Source: Lepturacanthus savala (taxonomy: Eukaryota > Chordata > Actinopteri > Scombriformes > Trichiuridae). From it: DNA of 64,000 nt. Where the stretch lies: contig CM060466.1 in NCBI GenBank assembly GCA_030544235.1, positions 5,849,092 through 5,913,091 of the forward strand, in the 5' to 3' direction. Under the pieces are notes generated by a model. It did no database searches, had not been told where the DNA came from, and saw only the letters and a list, made by a program, of their open reading frames with translations. Positions 11,931-22,995 of the stretch are shown here, piece by piece (position 1 is the first letter of the stretch; every line of letters starts with the position of its first letter). The position numbers and the translations under genes are program-made.

Positions 11931-12122
11931 AATCTCATAATCAATCTTATAATCGATCAGCCTCATAATCAATGATGTCAGATCAGTCTCATAATCAATG
12001 ATGTCAGATCAGTCTCATAATCAATAGCATCAGATCAGCCTCATAATCAATAGCGTCAGATCAGTCTCATAATCAATAGCGTCAGATCAGTCTCATAATC
12101 AATAGCGTCAGATCAGTCTCAA
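11930..12122 (+). repeat. 26-bp tandem repeat (about 7 copies)
   Basis: The unit GATCAGTCTCATAATCAATA plus GCGTCA repeats every 26 bases (for example at 12061 and 12087). The leftmost copies are more diverged. Confidence 0.85.
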
Positions 12123-12950
12123 TGATAACACACAGAAGGATCCACAGATGCACTTCGTGGTCCTAAATGACCCACTGGACCTCTAGTCCACTTCCTGCCC
12201 CGCCATGTTTGTTTGTTTGTTTGTTTTTGTTTGGGTCATGTGGGTTAGCCTGGTCTGCCACCTGTTGGCTTCACTGTGAACTGCAGCGCAGGTGATGATG
12301 GTTTCTGCTGCTGAATCAATGCAGCAACGTTGTCATCGATGCTAAATATCTGATGATATCAGGTAAAAGAAGCTACTTTTTATGGGACAATGACTGTTTC
12401 TGTCTGTTTTTGTACGAGTGGTTTCATGTAAAATGGGCCACCTCATCAGGTAAAATGGGGCCATTCAAATGACAGGAAAATATTCATTCATCATTGATTT
12501 TAAAGTTAAAACACAGTTGCTTAGAACCAAATAACCTTTAAAACGCATTAAACAAACTCATATTGCTGCCATTAAAACAACAACGGATGAGTAATGTTTT
12601 GTACAAACACGCTAACACACCTATGTACACAAGCTAAGCCATCGCCATCGCTAAACAAAAGCTAGCACTCAGTCATCAAGCTAAGTTACACAAACAGAAA
12701 AAGTAGTGACTACTTTGAGTTTCACTAATTTCACATGACAATCAACATACTGTCCATGTTGAAGATTTTCGCACCATTTTCTTCTTCTAAAAACGACTCA
12801 AATCCATTAAACTCGTATCATAATAGTTTATCGTCGTAGTAACTGATTGATTAATCGATGGAGTGGAAAACGAGCTGCTTGATTGACAGACGCTGCCTCC
12901 CTGATTGGTGCGAGGAGGCGTGTCAGATGTGGTGAACCCACAGCATTTGT
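12123..12950. other. No gene seen
   Basis: Unremarkable intergenic sequence with a short (TTTG)n run near 12210 and AT-rich fragments of the dispersed repeats (near 12790-12860). No exon was recognised. Confidence 0.4.
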
Positions 12951-12997
12951 AGAGTGAGTTTAAACGTCCCGGCAGCGGCAGTGGCGGTGGCAGAGTG

Positions 12998-14222
12998 GAG
13001 CCTCCCTGAGGCGGCGTGGAGCCTCCCTAAGGTGTCGTGGAACCTCCCTGAGGCATCGTGGAACCTCCTTGAGGCGGCGTGGAGCCTCCCTGAGGCGGCG
13101 TGGAACCTTCCTGAGGCGGTGTGGAACCTTCCTGAGGCGGTGTGGAACCTCCCTGAGGAGTCGTGGAACCTTCCTGAGGCGGTGTGGAACCTCCCTGAGG
13201 AGTCGTGGAACCTTCCTGAGGCGGTGTGGAACCTCCCTGAGGAGTCGTGGAACCTTCCTGAGGCGGTGTGGAACCTCCCTGAGGAGTCGTGGAACCTTCC
13301 TGAGGCGGTGTGGAACCTCCCTGAGGCTGCGTGGAGCCTCCTTGAAGCGGCGTGGAGCCTCCCTGAGGCGTCGTGGAACCTTCCTGAGGCGGTGTGGAAC
13401 CTCCCTGAGGAGTCATGGAACCTTCCTGAGGCTGCGTGGAGCCTCCCTGAGGAGTTGTGGAACCTTCCTGAGGCGGTGTGGAACCTCCCTGAGGAGTCGT
13501 GGAACCTTCCTGAGGCGGTGTGGAACCTCCCTGAGGAGTCGTGGAACCTTCCTGAGGCGGTGTGGAACCTCCCTGAGGCTGCGTGGAGCCTCCTTGAAGC
13601 GGCGTGGAGCCTCCCTGAGGCGTCGTGGAACCTTCCTGAGGCGGTGTGGAACCTCCCTGAGGAGTCATGGAACCTTCCTGAGGCTGCGTGGAGCCTCCCT
13701 GAGGAGTTGTGGAACCTTCCTGAGGCGGTGTGGAACCTCCCTGAGGAGTCGTGGAACCTTCCTGAGGCGGTGTGGAACCTCCCTGAGGAGTCGTGGAACC
13801 TTCCTGAGGCGGTGTGGAACCTCCCTGAGGCTGCGTGGAGCCTCCTTGAAGCGGCGTGGAGCCTCCCTGAGGCGTCGTGGAACCTTCCTGAGGCGGTGTG
13901 GAACCTCCCTGAGGAGTCGTGGAACCTTCCTGAGGCGGTGTGGAACCTCCCTGAGGCGTCGTGGAACCTTCCTGAGGCGGTGTGGAACCTCCCTGAGGAG
14001 TCATGGAACCTTCCTGAGGCTGCGTGGAGCCTCCCTGAGGAGTTGTGGAACCTTCCTGAGGCGGTGTGGAACCTCCCTGAGGAGTCGTGGAACCTTCCTG
14101 AGGCGGTGTGGAACCTCCCTGAGGCTGCGTGGAGCCTCCTTGAAGCGGCGTGGAGCCTCCCTGAGGCTGTGTGGAACCTCCCTGAGGCGGCGTGGAGCCT
14201 CTCTAAGGCGGCGTGGAGCCTA
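12998..14222 (+). repeat. 21-bp minisatellite with 252-bp higher-order repeat
   Basis: About 58 units of 21 bp, typified by GAGGCGGTGTGGAACCTCCC plus T. Variants alternate in a fixed order, so a 12-unit block of 252 bp recurs. The marker CTTGAAGCGGCG falls at 13341, 13593, 13845 and 14139 (spacings 252, 252, 294). Because 21 is a multiple of three, the array is open on the plus strand in two frames and on the minus strand in at least one. The longest (12954-14249, 431 codons) would encode seven-residue repeats such as EAVWNLP. No intron, known domain or non-repetitive flank supports a gene. Confidence 0.9.
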
Positions 14223-14249
14223 GATCCTAGAAAACGCTGCCGTCCTTGA

Positions 14250-15263
14250 GGTGATAGGCCGCCGGCCCTCGACTGACACGCATCAAATATCAGCGACGTC
14301 TTTCTCCTTGAGATAGTCCCAGCTCAGCTCTCTGAACCTAAACAACAGCCTCGTAGCATCCGCTTCAACTCATAACAGCGGGGTTATCAGGGCTCATATC
14401 AGCCGCTCCAGGTCACTCAGCCCTCAAACATCTCAGCCGCTGGTGGTTTTACTCATTTCCACGTTAGCATCTTTAGGACTCGGTTCTTAATTCACTTCTT
14501 TCTGCAGCTTCAGCCGTTGATTGTGTACAGTAGAGTATATGCAGCCTTCAGGACTGGAGGAATCATTTCCACTCTTCACCCAAGGACTTGACAGCAGTTC
14601 TGACATTTTATGAGCCAATGGTCGATTAATCAATTAGTTGCCAACGACTACATTAATCTCCAACGATTCTGATAAGATATTAATGGATTTGAGTCATTTT
14701 TAGAAGAAGAAAATGGTGCAAAGATTAAATCCTAAGTCGAAATATCTTGTTTTTGGTACAATTAATTAAATTAATTAAAATATCTTGAATTATCTCATCT
14801 TTTGTTCAAGTTTTTCCTCTTTGATTTTGGTCAATTTACTCTTATATATTTGTTAAGTTCATTAAATGGTGTAAAAACACTTTCTTTTATAAAACACTTT
14901 AAAGCACGAACCAATCACAGAATGAGACAACCGTCGATCCAACATGGCGGCAGATGGTAATTTACCTTCTAATGCAGCCTTACAAAGTGTTTCCATACAG
15001 CAACAATCACTCTACGATTGTGAAAAGGGGGCTTTTATTTTGAAGGACATACAATTTACGAGGTCACATGACCAGGATATCCCTATTGCTGATGGACATT
15101 TGACATGTGAACATCATTATCTCACAACTGAAGGTTGACTTTTACTCAGAATTTTGGAATATTTTCACCAAATAAAAGAAATCTAACATACTTCATCAAC
15201 TACTATACATCAACTGTTGTTATTAAAACTATTTTGATAATCGATTAATGGATTTGAGTCATT
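14250..15263. other. Intergenic; fragments of dispersed repeats only
   Basis: The left half (14250-14600) has no recognisable content. The right half carries the GATTTGAGTCATTTTTAGAA dispersed repeat (14620-14880) and a second copy of the 7434-7553 repeat (15020-15135). Confidence 0.5.
15020..15135 (+). repeat. Dispersed repeat, copy 2 of 2
   Basis: Direct-orientation counterpart of 7434-7553, sharing GGTCACATGACCAGGATATC and the bases after it. Confidence 0.65.
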
Positions 15264-15822
15264 TTTAACCCGTTAAACTCCAGCGTCCCCCTGTGGGACC
15301 CTGAGATTGCTCCACTAATCATGTACAAATATAGTCAAGCTATACATCAAATTAAACAGGAGAAACTCCACTACAAGCACATATAAGTCATATTTATACA
15401 CACCAAACACAACTCCAACACCAAGCTAATTAATTAACAAATATGAAAATCGCTATACGATCATAAAGCCGACCCACTCGCCACATTTTGATGGCTAGCG
15501 CTCCGATACTTCATGTTATACAAACAAATGACATCTCATATGAAAGCTGAGACTGTGACGAGTCCAACGGTACCATCAGTGTAGCTTTATGACAAAATCC
15601 CAGTAAACTAGCAGCCAGAAAACACTACAGTAAAAAGTCGCTTGTTTGAAGCGACTAACAAAAAATGTGTTTTTTTGTTGCTGTTTTGGGATGAAAATGT
15701 TTATTTGAGATCAATAAATGGTCGTTTAGTGTCGACCAACATCTCTGTGTTTATTCCAGATATACCCTACTGACTATGGGGATGTCCTAAACCTAAAAAA
15801 GGGCTGGAGGTCAAGGGGTTAA
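15264..15822 (+). mobile_element. piggyBac-like non-autonomous DNA transposon, complete copy
   Basis: The element is bounded by TTAA on both sides. Its ends are inverted repeats: TTAACCCGTTAAACTCCAGC at the left, and TTAACCCCTTGACCTCCAGC when the right end is reverse-complemented. TTAA target duplication with CCC-starting termini is the hallmark of piggyBac elements. It is about 559 bp with no transposase frame, so it is a MITE-like passenger. It sits inside an older dispersed repeat: the flanks GAGTCATTTT and AGTAGAAAATG would join to match the uninterrupted copy near 14690. A second, inverted copy is at 17815-18365. Confidence 0.8.
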
Positions 15823-15829
15823 GTAGAAA

Positions 15830-15935
15830 ATGTCCAAATTCTCTGGTTCCAGCTTCTCTTCTCTGATTATTTCCTGGTTTCTTTATTCTTCTATAATAAT
15901 AAACTGATGATTAAAATATTTTTTCCCATGATTGA
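15830..15935 (-). repeat. Dispersed AT-rich repeat, inverted copy
   Basis: Reverse-complement counterpart of 3300-3420, with AATTCTCTGGTTCCAGCTTC and AATAATAAACTGATGAT. Confidence 0.6.
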
Positions 15936-17767
15936 CAGTATTTTCTAATTGTTAGATTGATTTAAACACATTTTTTTCTAATATACTAAAATAGATTTGT
16001 TGTCATGTGTCAACAATATGCAAATATGGTAAATTTTCTTACATATCTATTTTAATATATCTATTATTTAGGCCATTTTTAAGTAATTAAAACATGTTTT
16101 ATCATGCCTGAGTCATATTTCATGCTATAGAAGTTAATTAAGTCCAATGTAATATTGTTTATTGGTTCAATGCGTTTTCACATTAAGTTGTAATAACTCA
16201 GACTAATGGAAACTAAACCTTCCTTTGAAATCTTCAGTCCTACATGTCACAGCGTTCTGATCCACATTCGGAGTTTTTATCTGAATTCTCAGAGTTTCTT
16301 ATCGAGTCTAATTCTTAGAACAGATTAAATTATCCCTGCAGGTGATTGTAGGTGTTAATATTCAGCCTTGGCTCAGCTTTTCTCTTTTTACTGGAGTCCC
16401 AGAGAGGAGATGTGGCCATCAACATGTATTAATTCATTATTATTGATATTTATTGATTGGTCGGTTTATGTTAAATCAAATTTAATTCGATTAGATTCAA
16501 TGTACTTTATTTAAATGAAATAAATTCATATTCAAAGGGAAATAATACACTAATAATAGGGAATAAATACGACTAAATTACATTGTTTTATTTATTTTAA
16601 AGTAGTTCCGACAGCCCTCTAAACAAATGGTTCTACATTCTGTCAATTTTTAATAATAGTGAAAATTATTCTTCTTTTTAGGCAGTTTTATGGAAGAATA
16701 GATTAGATTAATTTTATTTTTTTTTAAATAAGAAGTATTTTAATCATGTTTTTAATTAAATGTTTAATTAAATTATAAATCAGGCTGAGTTTTATTCCTC
16801 TATAATGTGTTTCCTACATTTTCTGTTATAAAACACAAAAAATTAACGCAAAAAATAACCAAAAAAATGACAAAACTAGTATAATTACTATTATTTTATC
16901 TGTAGTAATGAGTATTTTTCTTAATATTATATCATTAATATTCTAATTATTATGTTTATTTGCTCTATAACAAATAGATTCTGACTCTTCTGTAGTCACC
17001 TCACATATTTTTAATTTTTTGTTTTTAATTTCTTAATTTTTAATCTCACTTATTTTAATTACTTTTAGTTTTTAAATTCTATCTTCGAGCTTTTAATGTT
17101 TTATATATTTTGTTGTTGAAATTTCCAACACAAATAAACTGACCTTGACTTTTTATCTCATATTTCTGACTTTCACAGCTACGAACACTTAATAAAGCAT
17201 TTTTATCTGTACTAAAACACAAAGTTAGATTTATTTTAAATATTCTAACAGCAGCATAAATAGATTCTGACTCTTCTATATTCACCTCACATGTTGTAGA
17301 TTTATTTTAACACCAGGTTTAAGTCCAATAACCTTTGTGTTTGTAGAGATATTCCACATTTATTATCATTTAAAGCAGGAAAACTGTTTCTGAAGCTGGT
17401 TTTTATTTGTAAAGGCTCCGTTCTCTGTAGTTCTCAGCCCTCCGTGTGATGTCTTTGCTGTGGTGAGTTATTTTAAACACTGGGCTGAAGACTCGGTGCC
17501 AAAAGTCCGACTTTGATGCCAAAACGAGGTGGAGGCCGGCGGCGACTAGGGTTGAAGTTCAGATTCAAGTCTGGTCGCTGAAGGCAGCATCGAGGTGTGA
17601 GAATCACAGAGAATCCTGCCACTTTACTGGAAAACATGGACTAGACCTGAAGCTACAGGCAAAACAAATGAGATATTTCATGTTTGGTGTTAATATTCGT
17701 GGTCGGTGGCCTGTACACACCTTTAGAAGGGCAGGGACGAAAAGGGAAAAAGGCACATAAAATAAAA
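15936..17767. other. AT-rich intergenic DNA with old dispersed repeats
   Basis: Low-GC sequence with many TTTTAAT runs. The part from about 17190 to 17400 is shared with 52690-52880 inside gde1. No exon or intact element is visible in the rest. Confidence 0.5.
17190..17395 (+). repeat. Dispersed repeat shared with gde1 intron 1
   Basis: The stretch around CAGGTTTAAGTCCAATAACC and CCACATTTATTATCATTTA matches 52690-52880 with modest divergence. Confidence 0.6.
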
Positions 17768-17814
17768 TACCCTATTTTCTGGACTATAAGTCGCTCCGGA
17801 GTACAAGTACGAGT

Positions 17815-18365
17815 TTAACCCCTTGACCTCCAGCCCTTTTTTAGGTTTAGGACATCCCCATAGTCAGTAGGGTATGTCTGGAATAAACACAGAGATGTTG
17901 GTCGACACTAAACGACCATTTATTGATCTCAAATAAACATTTTCATCCCAAAACAGCAACAAAAAAACACATTTTTTTGTTCGTCGCTTCAAATAATCGA
18001 CTTTTTACTGTAGTGTATTTTGGCTGCTAGTTTACTGAGTTTTTGTCATAAAGCTACACTGATGGTACCGTTGGACTCGTCACAGTCTCAGCTTTCATAT
18101 GAGATGTCATTTGTTTGTGTAACATGAAGTATCAGAGCGCTAGCCATCAAAATGTGGCGAGTGGGTTGGCTTTATGATCGTATACCGAGTTTCATATTTG
18201 TTAATTAATTAGCTTGGTGTTGGAGTTGTGTTTGGTGTGTGTAAATATGACTTATATGTGCTTGTAGTGGAGTTTCTCCTGTTTAATTTGATGTATAGCT
18301 TCACTATATTTGTACATGATTAGTGGAGCAATCTCAGGATCCCACAGGGGGAACCTGGAGTTCAG
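17815..18365 (-). mobile_element. piggyBac-like non-autonomous element, inverted copy with altered end
   Basis: This copy is the reverse complement of 15264-15822 along almost its whole length, with scattered substitutions. Its left boundary keeps the TTAA and the AACCCCTTGACCTCCAGCCC terminus. Its right terminus is lost: homology stops after CCCACAGGGGGAACCTGGAG and the 32-bp satellite begins within about 10 bases. Confidence 0.8.
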
Positions 18366-20230
18366 CAGAAGTTTAACTACAGCATCAAAAACATGCTAAG
18401 AAGTTTAACTACAGCATCAATAACACGCTAAGAAGTTTAACTACAGCATCAATAACACGCTAAGAAGTTTAACTATAGCATCAATAACATGCTAAGAAGT
18501 TTAACTACAGCATCAATAACATGCTAAGAAGTTTAACTACAGCATCAATAACACGCTAAGAAGTTTAACTACAGCATCAATAACATGCTAAGAAGTTTAA
18601 CTACAGCATCAATAACACGCTAAGAAGTTTAACTACAGCATCAATAACACGCTAAGAAGTTTAACTATAGCATCAATAACATGCTAAGAAGTTTAACTAC
18701 AGCATCAATAACACGCTAAGAAGTTTAACTATAGCATCAATAACATGCTAAGAAGTTTAACTATAGCATCAATAACATGCTAAGAAGTTTAACTACAGCA
18801 TCAATAACATGATAAGAAGTTTAACTACAGCATCAATAACATGATAAGAAGTTTAACTACAGCATCAATAACATGATAAGAAGTTTAACTACAGCATCAA
18901 TAACACGCTAAGAAGTTTAACTACAGCATCAATAACACGCTAAGAAGTTTAACTATAGCATCAATAACATGCTAAGAAGTTTAACTACAGCATCAATAAC
19001 ATGCTAAGAAGTTTAACTACAGCATCAATAACATGATAAGAAGTTTAACTATAGCATCAATAACATGCTAAGAAGTTTAACTACAGCATCAATAACACGC
19101 TAAGAAGTTTAACTACAGCATCAATAACATGCTAAGAAGTTTAACTACAGCATCAATAACACGCTAAGAAGTTTAACTACAGCATCAATAACACGCTAAG
19201 AAGTTTAACTATAGCATCAATAACATGCTAAGAAGTTTAACTACAGCATCAATAACATGCTAAGAAGTTTAACTACAGCATCAATAACATGCTAAGAAGT
19301 TTAACTACAGCATCAATAACATGCTAAGAAGTTTCACTATAGCATCAATAACATGCTAAGAAGTTTAACTACAGCATCAATAACATGCTAAGAAGTTTAA
19401 CTACAGCATCAATAACATGCTAAGAAGTTTAACTACAGCATCAATAACATGCTAAGAAGTTTCACTACAGCATCAATAACATGCTAAGAAGTTTAACTAC
19501 AGCATCAATAACACGCTAAGAAGTTTAACTACAGCATCAATAACACGCTAAGAAGTTTAACTACAGCATCAATAACACGCTAAGAAGTTTAACTATAGCA
19601 TCAATAACACGCTAAGAAGTTTAACTACAGCATCAATAACATGCTAAGAAGTTTAACTACAGCATCAATAACACGCTAAGAAGTTTAACTACAGCATCAA
19701 TAACATGATAAGAAGTTTAACTACAGCATCAATAACATGCTAAGAAGTTTAACTACAGCATCAATAACATGCTAAGAAGTTTAACTATAGCATCAATAAC
19801 ATGCTAAGAAGTTTAACTACAGCATCAATAACACGCTAAGAAGTTTAACTACAGCATCAATAACACGCTAAGAAGTTTAACTACAGCATCAATAACATGC
19901 TAAGAAGTTTAACTATAGCATCAATAACATGCTAAGAAGTTTAACTATAGCATCAATAACATGCTAAGAAGTTTAACTACAGCATCAATAACACGCTAAG
20001 AAGTTTAACTACAGCATCAATAACACGCTAAGAAGTTTAACTACAGCATCAATAACATGCTAAGAAGTTTAACTACAGCATCAATAACATGCTAAGAAGT
20101 TTAACTACAGCATCAATAACATGCTAAGAAGTTTAACTACAGCATCAATAACACGCTAAGAAGTTTAACTATAGCATCAATAACATGCTAAGAAGTTTAA
20201 CTACAGCATCAATAACATGCTAAGAAGTTC
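18366..20230 (+). repeat. 32-bp satellite array, about 58 copies
   Basis: The unit AAGAAGTTTAACTACAGCAT plus CAATAACATGCT recurs every 32 bases for 1.87 kb. Variation is confined to a few positions (ACATG/ACACG, GCT/GAT, CTAC/CTAT, rare TTCAC), which suggests recent expansion. The array has no unique spacers, so it is not CRISPR-like. It starts at the broken end of a transposon. Confidence 0.95.
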
Positions 20231-20609
20231 ACCAAAACCATCCGTGTCACTAAAACCCAATGAAATCTTCATCCTCTGTGTCACTTTTCATCAACTCCTC
20301 TAACTTCGGAGGTAGAAGACGCGACGCTTCCTCTTCTACGTCGATGACGTCATGTTTTATACTTGCAGCTTTAATCTGCAAAATATGATTTTCTGTTCGG
20401 TGCCGTTTTCGTTAAAAGTTACCACCAACGTTGAAATTATCAACACCAGCCTAGAGCGCCCTCTGGAGGTTTAGTGTGAAAATAAAAAACACGGAAAATA
20501 CGGTATATGTAGAGGCCCCCCCCCCAAAAAAAAAAAAAAAAAAACGCGCACTCACAATCACACAATGACAATGAGAAATCAAAACACAGCTGTTTAATTT
20601 GAACAATAC

Positions 20610-20886
20610 ACTTTTTACACATCAAAGACATTTACATTATTATTTACACATCAAAGACATCATTTACATTATTATTTACACATCAAAGGCATTATCTACA
20701 TTATTATTTACACATCAAAGGCATCATTTACATTATTATTTACACATCAAAGGCATTATCTACATTATTATTTACACATCAAAGGCATTATCTACATTAT
20801 TATTTACACATCAAAGGCATCATTTACATTATTATTTACACATCAAAGGCATCATTTACATTATTATGTACACATCAAAGGCAACA
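20610..20886 (+). repeat. 32-bp AT-rich tandem repeat, about 9 copies
   Basis: The unit TTTACACATCAAAGGCATCA plus TTTACATTATTA repeats every 32 bases (20643, 20675, 20707). It has no sequence similarity to the 18.4-20.2 kb satellite despite the equal period. A 135-codon open frame across it is made of the repeat. Confidence 0.9.
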
Positions 20887-21597
20887 ACAAACGCAACAAT
20901 GGGTCCAGCATATCTTATACAGCTAAAACTCAACTTTTCTAGACTTCCTGGCATCAAAGGTATCAATGGAAATTCACCATTGACACGGCCAGTCAGCAGC
21001 GTCTAGACTCATCGTGTAACTCAGGATGTGTTGACATGGTGTCGTCAGGCTGTTGAACAGCACATGCTGTGCTTGTTCCTTGTTCCTTCGCTTCCTGTAA
21101 CACAATCAATCATATATGTAAATATAAATATTACTCCTTCAGTTTTGCTAACAAAGTGATTTACATCAGGCACAAACTGAAGCATAAACTATGAATAGGA
21201 GTAGTTTCCTCTGAGTGCATCTAAACAGATATAAAGAAGATATATTTATCACTGTACCGGTAAAATTTAATTAATAAACAAACACAATTACTGGTAATTT
21301 ATTAGCCAGCTATTATTTTAATTGTTAGCATGTTAGCGTTGCGTCGGTTCAACATAGCTAGCAAGCTAGCGCAAAACTTCTCTACACAAAACGGCGTTAA
21401 AAATAAAAAAGATGGTATGAAGTTACCTTTGTAGTGTGAATTCCTCTTCTTCTTGAAAAAATCGTCCGTCTGTGACTTGCTTTGACCTGATCTCTGATCT
21501 GCACAAGATCCGACCAGTAACCACGTGACCACAATCTACGAGCGTGTTTGTCATTGTTTATGTGTTTGTTTGTTTTTTCTATCTATATGTTATACAA
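20887..21597. other. Intergenic; weak two-exon-like open frame on the minus strand
   Basis: On the minus strand, ATG at 21532 opens 35 codons ending at a donor (AAAG|GTAACT, 21426). The next acceptor (GTTACAG, ending at 21095) continues the frame to a stop at 21045-21047. The predicted peptide of about 53 residues matches nothing I recognise. It could be a chance combination of splice sites. Confidence 0.2.
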
Positions 21598-22995
21598 ATG
21601 GGCACTTTTACCTCCTATGAGGGCACTTTAGCATGCTTTTTAGTTCCCAAGAGAGCAATTTAACAGACATTTTGGCTCTGAGAGGGCACTTTAGCCTGTG
21701 TTTTAGCTCTTAGATGACCCTTTAGCATGCTTTTGAGCTCAGAAGAAGGCACTTTAACATGTGTTTTAGCTCCTAGAGAGCACTTTACAATGTGTTTTAG
21801 CTCCTAGAGAGCACTTCACAATGAGGTTTAGCTTCCAAGGGGGCACTTTAACATGTGTTCTAGCTCCGAGAGGGCACTTTAACATGTGTTTTAGCTCTTA
21901 GATGACACTTTAGCATGCTATTGAGCTCCGAAGAAGGCACTTTAACATGCTTTTTTAGCTCCTAGAGAGCACTTTAACAATCATTTTAGCTCCTAGTGCG
22001 TACTATAACATGGTTTTTAAGCTTCTCGAGGGCACTTTAACACACTTTTTTAGCTCCGAGGGGGCACTTTAACATGTGTTTCAGCACATAGAGGGCACTT
22101 TAATATGTTTTTTAAGCTTCTAGAGGGAACTTTAACACACTTTTTAGCTCAGAGGGGGCACTTTAACATGTGTTTTAGCTCCTAGAGGGCACTTTAACAT
22201 GGTTTTTAAGTTTATAGAGGGCACTTTAACACACTTTTAGCTCTGAGGGGACACTTTAACAAATGTTTTAGCACATAGAGGGCACTTTAATATGCTTTTA
22301 GTTCCCAAGAGAGCAATTTAACAGAGATTTTTGCTCCTAGAAGGCACGTTAACACGTTTTAGCTCCCAAGAGGGCACTTTAACATGCTTTTTTAGCTCCT
22401 AGAGAGCACTTCACAATGAGGTTTAGCTTCCAAGAGGGCACTTGAACATGTGTTTTAGCTCCTAGAGGGTACTTTAACATGTTTTTAAGCTTCTAGAGGG
22501 CACTTTAAGACACCTTTTAGCTCTGAGGGGGCACTTTAACAAATGTTTTAGCACATAGAGGGCACTTTAATATGCTTTTAGTTCCTAAGAAAGCTATTTA
22601 ACAGAGATTTTTGCTCCTAGAAGGCACGTTAACACGTTTTATCTCCTAGAGGACAATTTAGCCTGTGTTTTAGCTCCCAAGAGGGCGCTTTAGCATGCTT
22701 TTTTAGCTCTTAGACGACACTTAAGCATGCTTTTTATCTCAGAAGAGAGCACTTTAACATGTGTTTTAGCTCCTAGGGGGTACTTTACACAGGTTTTAAG
22801 CTTATAGAGGGCACTTTAACACACTTTTTTAGTTCCGAGGGGACACTTTAACAAATGTTTTAGCACATAGAGGGCACTTTAAGATGATTTTTAGCTCTTA
22901 GATGACACTTTAGCATGCTTTTTAGCTCATAAATGGCACTTTAACATGCTTTTTAAGCTCCCAGAGAGCCCTTAACCATGAGTTCTAGCTAACTC
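21598..22995 (+). repeat. 31-bp satellite family, diverged array (forward)
   Basis: About 45 degenerate copies of a unit resembling GAGGGCACTTTAACATGTGT plus TTTAGCTCCTA. Copies differ at many sites and the spacing wobbles by a few bases, so this is an older block than 28.5-32.4 kb. Confidence 0.9.

Larger units (their letters stand above)
17768..20505. mobile_element. Degenerate DNA transposon carrying nested insertions
   Basis: The left end (TACCCTATTTTCTGGACTAT, from 17768) and the right end reverse-complemented (TACCGTATTTTCCGTG, to 20505) look like terminal inverted repeats flanked by TA. The element's own sequence seems to be just 17768-17814 and about 20231-20505. Between them lie the inverted piggyBac-like copy and the 32-bp satellite. 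I do not assign a superfamily; the TA flanks and the ACTATAAGTCGC motif next to the left end are what can be seen. Confidence 0.45.

Noticed and set aside
11084..11968. 294-codon threonine-rich open frame
   Set aside because: It is almost wholly ACT/GCT triplet repeat, an alternative poly-Leu frame is equally open, and no non-repetitive protein sequence is attached.
12954..14249. 431-codon open frame as a real gene
   Set aside because: Several frames on both strands are open through the same array because the period is 21; there is no unique flank or family match. Kept as a finding, not as a gene.
18366..20230. Direct repeats of CRISPR-like length
   Set aside because: The 32-bp units are contiguous with no unique spacers, and the window is eukaryotic with intron-containing genes.
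20440..20631. 63-codon minus-strand frame with poly-Phe
   Set aside because: It crosses poly-C/poly-A runs at a transposon end and has no conserved motif.
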